From: Mycteria americana
Taxonomy: Eukaryota; Chordata; Aves; Ciconiiformes; Ciconiidae
DNA: 64,000 nucleotides
Reading direction: 5' to 3'
NCBI RefSeq assembly: GCF_035582795.1
Contig: NC_134370.1
Coordinates: 38,117,501 to 38,181,500 of the forward strand
Part shown: piece after piece, positions 1 to 10,960 of the stretch
Position numbering within the stretch: position 1 is the stretch's first letter
Layout: every line of letters starts with the position of its first letter
Program-made: the position numbers and the translations under genes
Notes under the pieces: generated by a model
What the model was told of the DNA's origin: nothing
Databases searched by the model: none
Seen by the model: only the letters and a program-made list of their open reading frames with translations

Positions 1-1361
<1,361 letters not shown>

Positions 1362-2590
1362 CAATGGCAGCCAAATGAAACTTTATTTTTCAACAAACTT
1401 GAGTAGCATTAAAAGCATTAGAGGTGGGTTTTATTTTTTCAATGTGATGAGGAGGGGGAGCGGTAGTAGTGTGATGTGTTGTGACTTGAAGAGCTGTGAC
1501 TAGAGATGAGAGGGGTTTAGTCCGATTTCTTCATGCTATCAGCATCCCCTAGCCATTTATATCACCTTAAGCAATTGAGTTACCATCTCTTTTCAGGAGT
1601 TTGTTTAGTGTCCCTTGTTACTTTAGTTTAGAAGTTTTTAAAGAGTAACCTCATTTTAGATTTGTAGTGATAAATTTTTCACACACACACACACTTTAAA
1701 GAAAGCTCTTAAAAATGTTCTGCTCCCTTTTTCCCCTCCCTTGAGGGTAGATGGTAAACTTCTGCCTCCAGCCCACAGAGAGGGGAAAAGGATTTTAGAA
1801 GTGATGCATGAGGAGCTTCTGTTTTGCTTTTAACTCACAATAATCTCTGTAATTCCTGAGAATATTTCATGGTGATTTTGTTTGTTTTATAAGAAAAAAA
1901 GAAAAATGTGTCAAGTGTGGTTATTGTTATAAACCCTATTTTTGCTCTGGGAATTTCTCACCTTAAAAAAAAAAAAAAAAAAAAAAAAGAAAAAAGCAGC
2001 AGCATCTGTAATTAAGTGCTTGCTCTATCACACTTAGCACACAACTAACCAGCTCTTCTGGCTGAAGTATAGTGCTATAAGTGACATAATTAAAGCTGCT
2101 GTGGAGATGTTGACACAAAGCTGCATTATATTCTGTTGAGTTCCAGGATTGCCATAGCCTCTTCAAGGGTGTAGGCAGGCTTTCCCCAGGCAGTGCTGTG
2201 AGCCATTCTTCCTGCATGCTGCAGAGCAGATTCCAGATTTGGAAGAGCCAGGTACTTTTTAGAAGAGCAAGAGTAGAGAAAGCCAGGGAAAAACCACGTA
2301 ACAAACAAATCGCAGAGATTTTGAAAACCACAGTGTTTATTGTTACAAATCAAGGTAAACAAAGCTTCTTGCTCAGAGCTATCTTCTCAACAAGGAAGTA
2401 AAAGAAACATTCCTTCCCTGGTTTTTATCATGAGAACTTCTGTGCAATTAATTTGGAAAGTGCCTCTTTCCCCTTTGCAGCTGGGCAGGGCACACCTTTA
2501 ATGCAGCACACTGACATCTGGCTTTAGGAGGTGCTGCAGGAAACAGTATCAGTCAGTCCAAGCAATAAAAGTGCACCCTCACCCTCTTCC
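1362..2590 (+). other. MACROH2A2: Probable MACROH2A2 3' UTR and downstream region
   Basis: Non-coding sequence after the MACROH2A2 stop. Candidate poly(A) signals on this strand are ATTAAA at 1408-1413, ATTAAA at 2089-2094 and the canonical AATAAA at 2564-2569. The last is followed by a GT-rich stretch, as expected downstream of a cleavage site. Which one is used cannot be told from sequence. A short CA repeat lies at about 1681-1694 and a poly(A) run at 1965-1988. Confidence 0.45.
1965..1988. repeat. Poly(A) homopolymer tract
   Basis: An uninterrupted run of about 24 A is followed by a further A-rich stretch. No target-site duplication or gene-like sequence precedes it, so I read it as a simple repeat and not as the tail of a retrocopy. 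Confidence 0.8.
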
Positions 2591-2629
2591 AGTTGCTGTA
2601 TTCCTTGCTGGTTTGTTACTGATACCCTC
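2315..2629 (-). other. AIFM2: Probable AIFM2 3' UTR
   Basis: The first AATAAA met on the - strand after the AIFM2 stop is at 2336-2341. That gives a 3' UTR of about 300 nt, with cleavage expected near 2310-2325. No other canonical signal on this strand lies between it and the stop. Confidence 0.55.
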
Positions 2630-2784
2630 TTAAGAGGGCATTGTCTGTCCCATTGTCTTCCAGCTCTTGGAGACAAACAGGTCCCGGCTTTTAGCAATGG
2701 TCACCAAGAGACGTCCCACGTAGTAACCGTTCACCTGGCCTACGCCATCATTCCTGCCCATTGAAAGCAGGAATGTTAGTGACC
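2630..2784 (-). CDS. AIFM2: AIFM2 coding exon 8 (terminal)
   Basis: Residues 323-373 and stop TAA at 2632-2630. Includes [16 protein letters not shown] and the C-terminal SWKTM. One residue longer at the C terminus than human, which offsets a one-residue shorter N terminus. Confidence 0.95.
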
Positions 2785-5700
2785 CTGGAAAGAAGATGTA
2801 GAGGTTTAAGTTAAGCAGTTTCAAAGCTAAGTATCAAACTCTACAACATGTAGGTGTTGCACTTCCTCCAAACCCTCCCTTCCCACCCCACCCCCCATAC
2901 CCACATGTACTGCTAAGCACAGGACCCATGTGCTGCATGACAAGGAAAGAAGCAGGCCTAAGGAGAACTACTCGCAACTCTCTCCTTTCTACCATCTGCT
3001 CTACCTCTTTCAGTAATGGGACTGCTGAAGAATTGGGCTGTCTGTATGCATGGTGTAGAATGATTCTCTCCTCCCAAGAGGGAGTCCAAGAGGTAGACAA
3101 CAAAATTTAAGTAGAAAGAAATGTAAATAGACAGGGCAGCCTTTAAAAACCAAACTGCTGTCCAGATATCCTCCATCCATGTGGAACAGCTTTCAACATA
3201 GTTACGGTAAGTATTTACATCAGTTGCTTATTAATGAGACCCACCACCTAGCTAGATTTTTGAGACTAGATTGTTCAGTTCGTGTTTGTTGTATAGTTTA
3301 AGGGGAGAAAGGAGGAGAAAGTAAAGTCATCTCCTTGTTCCTAGGATTCAATTGGACAGTAAGCAATTTAAAGAAAAGGAACCAAGTTTGATGAATAGCA
3401 GACACCCACCAGTAGATTTATCAGGAAGACATTAGTGAAGAAAGGACACATTATGTCCGTAGACTGACACAGGTAATTAACATCTACAGTGTCTTTGGCA
3501 AGAACTAAGATGAAGCCTGATTTATAAGCTTATATAGTCAACCCCAATTGTGAGTTCCTTCATCTCTAATCAGTGTTCCATGCAAGTTCTGATCTGTACG
3601 TGTTAAACAGCTGTTCCCTGCAGAAAAGCAGCCCAACAGCTAAGACCAGGTGCTAGGAGATTACCTTACCTGGTTCGTAGGTTTTAAGAGGCTTATGTGT
3701 CAGGCTGTTGATGATATTTGTCACCACGATGTTGGCATGGAGCCCAGCATGGTAGGCCATCTTTGGTTCTTTCAGATCTGCGCAATCCCCAATGGCATAG
3801 ATGTTCTCATAGCCTTCCAACTGGAGGTGCTTGTTAACTTTCAAAGCACTGTTACTTGCCATTTTGTCCCCTGTTTTGCCAAACAGAACATTAAGAGCTA
3901 GCATACACAGCCTGAGAATGAGACTGTGTAATGGTCATACTGGTCCATACTTGTAGTGCTGTAAATGAAATGGGGCTGTAAGAGGACTCAGACTGAAGAT
4001 GTACCACCAAATAACTAATCAGCTGAATGCCCCGTGACACTGATAGTTCTGCAAGAAAGCTGAATGTGCTGAGCCTATTTTTGCTCAGAACTCAGCAAGC
4101 TCATATCTAGGATGAAATCCTGGCCTTGACAGCAGGAGTTACCAATCAACTTCTAGGTGTCAGCTGCCTCATACTGAACTAGGACAGTAAGGTTCCTTGG
4201 AGGTATTAGCAGAAGGAGCTGGAGAAGACTGTTGGCCACTTGATCTATGGTCTGTAAGTTTCTGAAGGTCACATTTCATAGTTAAGTATTTACTGTGATG
4301 TTAGAGCATTTGCTGTATCATGGAATAACCACTGCAGGTTGTATAAGGTTGATTCCTAACCTCACAGTACTCAAGACATTGAAGAACTGTGTTGCTTCTC
4401 CCCACCCAGTGTTTTTTTCACTTACCAAATGCAGCAGCATATGCTGAAGAGTTAATCTTTATCCCCGTGCACAGGACCACCATGTCAGCAACGACCTCGG
4501 TGCCCTTCTCTGTCCTTACTACTGTGTCCTTCTGGAACTGGTTTGGCGTGAGGTTTTCCACGTTGCTGACCCTTTCACCTGTTGCAACAGAGAGCCCTGG
4601 GTCACGAACCTTTACTAGGCTGCCGTTTCCAGCTAGCCCAGCTCTATCTAGAGAAACAGGAATTCAAGGTAGCCATGCTTAGTCAAAAAAGTCAGAAAGA
4701 GGACGTCAGAAGGAGATGCTTTGGCTAAAGGAAGAGCAGCTTATAGAGCTTCAGAGTCTAGATCTTCAGAGGCATTGTTTAGTACGTACTTAATAAGAGG
4801 TGCACTCCTTTTCTGAGGAGAATCTCTTTCAACTCCTGACGGACGCTATCTAGCAGCTCCGCATCAGCTAGTGCAGTTTTTGAGTGAATGAGGGTGACCT
4901 GTTGGGGACAAAACAGCAAACAGGGGACACAAGAACAGGACAGGACTCACTGCATGCTGGGTAGGAGCAGCTATAGCTAGCTTCCTTCCACCCCGCTTAA
5001 TGCCCAAGGAGAGTGAGCCAGTGAAAGGCATCTAGTGCCAATAATCACTGGTGACAGGCTATAGGGTGCCCTCAAAAGAGGAGGCAGTAGGGGCGAAGGC
5101 TGCCATTGCATGGAAACTCCTGATTTGCAGTGATCTCAGATACCTCCAGCAGGACCATCACAAAAGAACCATCTCAGAAACAAGGATGAAGTTAATTGTA
5201 ACTAACATGCTACTACCTCTTTGGCTGGGTACTCTGTTTTGATCTCTGCAGCCATCTCGACTCCAGCAGCACCACCTCCCACTACCAGGATGCGCTCAGA
5301 TTTCTCAATCTTGAAGTAAAGAGGAAATTCATGTTACAAGAGAACTGTTAAGTGCAGGAAGTCAGATACCTTCAGCCACTCCATGAACAGACCTTTCTGA
5401 GATACAGCACTGGCCCAATAGCAATAAACTACCTAGTTCATTAACAGGAAACAAAAAACAAGAATGCCACGCACTCTTCCCGTGTACACTGTAACACTGT
5501 TCAGCATTTCAGGTTTCTCCTTGTGCGAACAGCTGATCTTCCCTGGGGCACGCAGAACGCTAGACAAGCTAGCACATGCTCCTTGTCCTGGCCTGTCCCT
5601 GCAGGTATCATGGTCTCTTGTTCGTAGACGCAGATGGCTCCAGATACTGATAGTGGTGTCTGGGACAGGGAAGCTGAACAAAAGCAGGCAACACTTCCTA

Positions 5701-8135
5701 GGAAATAAGTTGATTCCTCACCTCTTTAACCATGTCTTCATAGGTCTGGATGGCACTTTCCATGTCAATGGCTTTGTTGAACTTCCCAGGGAATGGCCCA
5801 TCACTGCCTGTTGCAAGAATGAGATGGGAGTAGTGAAGCTCCTGGGAGGGCAGAAGGTGGAATAGGGTGTTAGACCTCTTAAAAACAGAGTTTTTGTTTT
5901 TAGAAGACAGTTTTTGCCTCCTCGGTACTATTCACTCATTCCCTCTCCTCCAGCCCTCGCTGATAACTAGGAAAGTACTTGCCACTGTCCGAAAGTGACT
6001 TTAGGAAGAGACTTGGTCCAGGTGACACCAAGTAACTGCCTTCCTCAGTGTCTGAGAGAAGTGCCATTCTTCAGGTGAGCTGAGAGCTTTGAAGAAAGTA
6101 CCATAACTTTACAGGAAATAACCTGGTATTTATGCCAGACACTGCAGCTACCATCACAGCTGGCTCCAGAGACTAACTTCTCTCCTTCACCCTCTTCTGA
6201 ACAGAGATGAGATGCTCTGGCTGAAAAGAGTTATCAGAGCTGCTGCCCTTGTTTCTTCCTGCAGTTAGGTAAGGATCTGAGCTCCAGGGTTAATTGTTGA
6301 GCTCTAAATCCAGCTCTAAGAATAAAAGCTCATCTGAGCACTAGATGTGGTGCAGTATTTACTGCACACCCACATCCCAGCACAGCTCTAGGCCACTTAG
6401 CTTGGCTAGAAGGTGCCATTCAGCACAAGCAGGGAAAGGTGGTCTCCGTTGCCAAGCTCTTCAGGATGATTAAATGCTACAGTCTTTCCCCACATTGCCT
6501 CTTGGGTTTAGAGGAGATGGCTGGGGCCCTGCTTCTCTCTGGGACAGCCCTCCGTAGAATTGGGTCATTGGTTTCATTCCTCTCCACCTCCTAGCGTTAC
6601 AGGGCCAGTATTAAGCATGAGCATTTGTATATCTGCCCACAGGTGGCAGAAACCTGGAGGAAAGCAATCGGTGACTTCCCAGAGGGCTTGGGCTGTGGCT
6701 TGTTTGGGGTCAGGCATTTCAGCCAAGCTGAGGGTTACATCAGAACAGGAACCCTGTTGTGCGTGTGAACTCTGGGCCCGAGGGGTACCGGATAGGTCAG
6801 GGTTCGTGTGCTCAAGCTGATCTGCACTGTAGGAGATATGAGGGTGTTTGCCACAGCTGAACAGCATTCCCAGCTCTCATCCAACTCGAGGGCAAAGGTC
6901 CAGTCTGTTTTTCCCAGAACCTGATTGTGTCCTGCCCGCACACACCCCCTCCTCTGGCAGATGAGTTACACTCCTCTTCCTGCTCAGAGGCACATTTTCT
7001 GTAGGTGCCCTGTGGTTCTGCTCATCTCGCTCCTTCCCTCCAAGAGAACTCCAGGCATGGACAGCAGTCTGGAACCTAAATTCCAAGTCACTTCTCCAAC
7101 CAGACATCACCAGTCAAAGCCAACATAGCCCACATTTGGAGTACTGCATTCTCGCAGCCACATATCTGAAGAAAAACCCTAAGGAGGAGAGATTCACAAC
7201 ACCCCCTTGCTGAAGGCTGGCTCTCCACATTAGCAGGTGATCCCGTAAAGCAGCCAAGTTACTTATTGCAAGTTATCGCATCACCCACCTCACCATCACT
7301 GAGCAAGACTTGTTGCCTCCCAGGGTCTATGCCAACAACCTTGCCTTGTCGGAAGCTGTCCCCAAAGGTGACAGAGTAGGAGATGAAAGTCTTCTTGGCA
7401 AATCCTGTGGTAAGAGGAGACAACAGGGAAGAGATCTCCCTCCGTGGAGGCTAACAAACCCCTCTTCTTCTCTTCTCCCCTCATGCCACCCTCGCTCAGA
7501 CAAAAGCATTGTATGCACCTGGGACCACAGGCTGGGCCTCTGCTTTGCGTTATCTCTGCCCAGCAATGAGCTTCAGGGCCTTTGCCTCAGATCTGGTGAC
7601 ACTCCTCCGAGGCCAGGCGACACCCTCGGCTAGATTGCTTTGTCTCTGCTCCCCATTACAGAAATACTTGAAATAAATAAAAAAGGACCATCCCAGTAGT
7701 TTTTGCTCAGTTTTCCCGGCGGACGTGCAATTAGCTCAGCACAGATGGCCTGCGGGTCCTCCCAGAGCCAAGTATTTGTTTTCCAGACGGAAAACATCAA
7801 GTCTTTCACCATCACGGGGGCAGAGGAGGCACTTTCAGTACCCCCTTCCTTGTTACTCCCCGAGTGCCTCCGAGCTGCTGCGGTCACTGGTGGGGGTAAG
7901 AGAGCTGACCCGCCGGGACCCACGCAGGGGGAAGGCCGTGGAAATCAGCTGAGCCCTTACCGCTCTCCACGGCGGCGCGCAGGGCGGCGACGTTGTGATG
8001 GAAAGCGTCTTTCACGTCCACCAGCACGAAGGGGATAGCCCAGGACTTCAGCAGGCTGGCGGCCGCGGTGCCTCCGAAGCCGCCCCCGACCACCACCACC
8101 CGCACGGACTCGTCCACCGACACGCGGGATCCCAT
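2630..8135 (-). CDS. AIFM2: AIFM2 / ferroptosis suppressor protein 1 (complete, 8 coding exons)
   Basis: FAD-dependent NAD(P)H:quinone oxidoreductase that reduces coenzyme Q10 and vitamin K, trapping lipid radicals at membranes and blocking ferroptosis. Joined exons 7961-8135, 7289-7404, 5722-5841, 5217-5309, 4790-4898, 4426-4578, 3670-3870 and 2630-2784 give 1122 nt, or 373 residues, the same length as human. All junctions are GT-AG and phases match. Visible motifs: N-terminal MGS with Gly2 for myristoylation; FAD dinucleotide fold GGGFGG at 17-22; LILATGS at 104-110; NAD(P)H fold GGGAAGVE at 148-155; second FAD motif YAIGDCAD at 280-287. E155 and D284 align with residues I recall as functionally important in human (E156, D285). 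The start has A at -3 and G at +4. The last exon carries the conserved [12 protein letters not shown] block. No break is seen. Confidence 0.96.
3670..3870 (-). CDS. AIFM2: AIFM2 coding exon 7
   Basis: Residues 256-322 plus one base, with the [11 protein letters not shown] motif and [13 protein letters not shown]. The acceptor is AAACAG and the donor GTAAGG. The open frame extends a few codons upstream to an in-frame ATG at 3904, but that part is intron. Confidence 0.95.
4426..4578 (-). CDS. AIFM2: AIFM2 coding exon 6
   Basis: Completes residue 205 and runs to residue 255 plus one base, including KGTEV and [12 protein letters not shown]. The acceptor is CAACAG and the donor GTAAGT. Confidence 0.94.
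4790..4898 (-). CDS. AIFM2: AIFM2 coding exon 5
   Basis: Residues 169-204 plus one base, starting VTLIHS and including ELLDSVRQE. The acceptor is CAACAG and the donor GTACGT. Confidence 0.93.
5217..5309 (-). CDS. AIFM2: AIFM2 coding exon 4
   Basis: Residues 138-168, holding the NAD(P)H-binding [13 protein letters not shown] turn. 31 codons in phase 0. The acceptor is TTCAAG and the donor GAG/GTAGTA. Confidence 0.93.
5722..5841 (-). CDS. AIFM2: AIFM2 coding exon 3
   Basis: Residues 98-137, containing SHLILATGS and PFPGKFN. Exactly 40 codons in phase 0. The acceptor is CTCCCAG and the donor GAG/GTGAGG. Confidence 0.94.
7289..7404 (-). CDS. AIFM2: AIFM2 coding exon 2
   Basis: Residues 59-97, starting [14 protein letters not shown]. 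The acceptor is CCACAG and the donor GAG/GTGGGT. A split Gly codon is restored across the first intron. Confidence 0.94.
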
Positions 8136-8440
8136 CGTGCGGCGCTGCCCCGCCCGCTCCCTGACTCAGCGCTGCGCCCGGGAGGGCGGGCGGAGCCCGG
8201 CCCGGCCCAGCGGGGAGCCGAGAGCAGGGGCTGGCCCGACGGGGGCACGTCCTCCCCCCCGCCTCCGACTCGCTCTCCGCCTCTCCCCGCGGCGGCCGGA
8301 GTGCCGGTAAGCTGTCGCAGCCGTAAAGCTGCAGGGAGGAGCTGGGTTTGTGGAGGTCTGAGCCCAGCCTGCAGACCGCGGCGCTCCCCGGCAGGGCGGG
8401 CGGCAGGGCGATGCTTCCTGCCAGGTGCGGCCTCTGCCCA
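7930..8440 (-). promoter_or_regulatory. AIFM2: CpG-rich 5' region of AIFM2
   Basis: A CpG-dense block spans the first AIFM2 coding exon and its upstream flank, typical of a housekeeping promoter. The composite motif TGACTCAGC at 8162-8170 (GCTGAGTCA on the gene strand) lies 27 bp upstream of the ATG and matches the NF-E2/MAF/BACH type site. No TATA box is evident. The transcription start was not determined. Confidence 0.6.
7961..8135 (-). CDS. AIFM2: AIFM2 coding exon 1
   Basis: ATG at 8135-8133. It encodes residues 1-58 plus one base: the myristoylation start, the GGGFGG FAD-binding turn and the [10 protein letters not shown] block. The donor is GTAAGG at 7960. Whether non-coding exons precede it is not visible. 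Confidence 0.95.
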
Positions 8441-8735
8441 GGTGAGCACCAGCGTCCCAAGTACAGAATATTTCCCCGTCACCGTCCTTACGTCCCCCCA
8501 CGTACATCCTCCACGTAAGAAGGGGACCGTAAGGATCTCACGAGCGGAGGGCTGTGTTTTAAGGGCGATGGGCAAACACCCGGAGGCCAGCGGAACTGCC
8601 CCGGCTGAGCCTGCCAGCTCCGGGACGGCAGCTGCAGCCTGGCACTGCGTAAGGATGCTGTGCGAGACGAGAGGCTCTGCTAATGCTGAGGATGTGCGGT
8701 CAGCCCTGCCAAACCCCAGCATTAAAAAGTCATGA

Positions 8736-10419
8736 GCTCATCTTTAAAAAAAAACTAACAAAAAAGGAGACAGTTTCGTTTTGGTTTGTTTAGGAAAGTT
8801 CACGAACATCGGGCTTTGTCTCTCGACCTTGGCTTGTCCTTTGTCAGCTGTGAATGCTGGTTAAACGCATGTTGGTTCAATGCCCCCTTTTGGGGAGCAG
8901 TCGGGGGCTGGCAGCAGAGGGGTGCCCTGCTCCTGCCCTTGCTGGGGGAGTTCACGTTTTGCAGCCCTCAGTGTCTGTGGCTTGGGGGGGGTCATCGGGA
9001 AACCCACAAAGTGGCCGAGACTACAGGCTGGGTGAACAACGCAGCCAGAGGATGGCCCACTCCCTTCACCAAGCAAAACGGCTCCCTTGGCGAGAGAAAC
9101 GAAGACTTATCTGCTCCGAGTGGCAGCGGGAAAAGGAGCCCAGAGAGAGCGCTGTGTGAGAGGGACGGAAGGGAGACGAGCCCAGCATCACCATGGTGGG
9201 GACAGCGGGATGTAAAGAGGAGCAGGGAAGGGCTGAGAAGGTAGCGAAGGCCCCTGGAGAAGGCGAGCAGAGAGCAGAGAAGGAGGTTAACAGTACAAAG
9301 GACATCTAGATCGTGTTCTTCCGCATTACGGAAATTACCCCGAAGACTTTAGGCTCCTGTGGCATTCCAGATAAATATAGCTGCCGGCCATGTGGATAAA
9401 TATAGCTGCTGCGCACACTGCGGCGTTGTGAGCTGGCAGAGCTGCCCCCGCGCTCCCCTTCCCATGCTGGTCTGAAGGCTGCCTCTGCTCCTCATTCCTC
9501 CTTCAGCGAACGCCAGCTGGTGCTGAAGCCCCTTCCCAGCAGGGTCCCGAGCAAAACTCCCCCCAGCCTCATGGGTGGGAGACGGACGAAGGAATTCACA
9601 TCTTTTTTCCAGGAAAAGCAGGGCCCGGACTCAGGGTTGCCACCAGAGGGTGCAGCCGGCTCGGCCGTGGGGACATGGGACACGGGTGTCCAAGTCCAAC
9701 GTGCAGCGCCAGCCACCCTCCCCTCCGTCGCAGGAAGGGCACGGGGAGTGGGGAAGGGTGACAAAGGGGTCGAAAGCATCGGGGGTGTTTCTGCTCTACA
9801 CAGGGGGCTCTTCAGCCTGGAAGAGAGCTGAGAGAGGAGGGATGGAGCAGCCGACAATAAAGCCGGGAGCAGAGGAAGATCCTTGGTAGGAAAGCCCATG
9901 GCCTCAGCCGAAATAAGCCAGGGGCAGGTTTGTGCTTTTTGTTACACAGGACTCGGCTGGAGGATGCTAAAACCTTCAATCGGGAAAAATAATTTTGGCT
10001 AATCCGGGGAAGATAAATCCTCCAGAGCTGCTAAACACAGAGGCACCCATTCTGGTCAGGAAATCCAGGAGCTATGAATGTCCAGAGGCTGGGAAGTATC
10101 CCCAGGGTAGCTGCGCTCCAGATCTGCTCCCTGTCCTCTCTCCTGGTACCTGCGTGGGCACTGATCTGTGAGGAGGCTGCTGGAATAGCCTGGCGATGGT
10201 CGGCTCTGGGAAAGGATAATTCAATGCAAAAATTGGAAAAAAACCAATCCCATCTCCATTTCTAAAAGGATGAACTCAGCAATCAAAACATGATTTAAGC
10301 TCTTCCCTCAAATTACATGGACAGGCTTGCTTTGCACCTGGTGCGTGTTGTTAAAGGAGAAGCCGCTGCCCGAGCATTCACGCACCATTCGGGGAGTCGC
10401 ACACACACCGCCCCAGACG
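8736..10419. other. Intergenic region upstream of AIFM2, no gene seen
   Basis: No recognisable coding sequence. Two copies of GATAAATATAGCTGC start at 9370 and 9395. A short stretch near 9800-9850 (GGGCTCTTCAGCCTGGAAGA) resembles the CR1 LINE 3' region in sense orientation, but it is too short to call firmly. Long open frames here are GC-rich chance frames. Confidence 0.5.
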
Positions 10420-10960
10420 TGAACTGCTCGGACCTGAGTCCCTTCACAGCGGCAGCTCCACTGAGCTGACGGGTGCCCCTTTTCGACTCCTCGCTCACAC
10501 ACACACTCTCTCTTGGGCGCTTTCTCTCCCCTTAGGCTCGACCCGAGGTTTCCCAAAGCAGAGTCTCCGATGCGACGTATGCCAGACGGATTTATTGATT
10601 GGCACAGCGCTGGAAACAGCTCGAGCTGGGTGCCTCCGGAGAGGGACCCAGAACGAAGAAATCCCTGGGCAATTATACCCTTACAATCTAAATTCCCCTC
10701 CCCTCAGGAGACAGTTCGGACCAATAGTAGTGTCAGGGTCTGGGGTGTTCCCGTTCTTCACGGGGCCCTTTCATTGTCTCTAGGCAGGCCGATTCTTCTC
10801 TTATCTCTAAGATTGCAGCTTCTGCTAAGGTTGAAGCCTCCTTATCTTCCTGGTTTGCACCAGTTTTGGGGGCCTTCCTTCATGTAGCCAAGTAAAAGTT
10901 CAGTGCACGGTCAGTGAATCTGGGTGAAAGTTCACAGCTTGTGGCCTAAGGCTTCAACAA
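10420..10960 (-). mobile_element. Probable old retroviral LTR (boundaries uncertain)
   Basis: Read on the - strand, this stretch has LTR architecture: a TATA-like TATAATT at about 10675, a segment GGGTCCCTCTCCGGAGGCAC resembling the R region of avian class II (ERVK-like) LTRs, then CAATCAATAAATCCG with the poly(A) signal near 10590, followed by a U5-like stretch. I could not fix the TG/CA ends or find a target-site duplication, and no retroviral coding sequence adjoins it. The family assignment is from memory of similar avian LTRs. Confidence 0.5.

Noticed and set aside
1965-1995. Poly(A) tail of a processed retrocopy
   Set aside because: No gene-like sequence before it and no flanking direct repeat.
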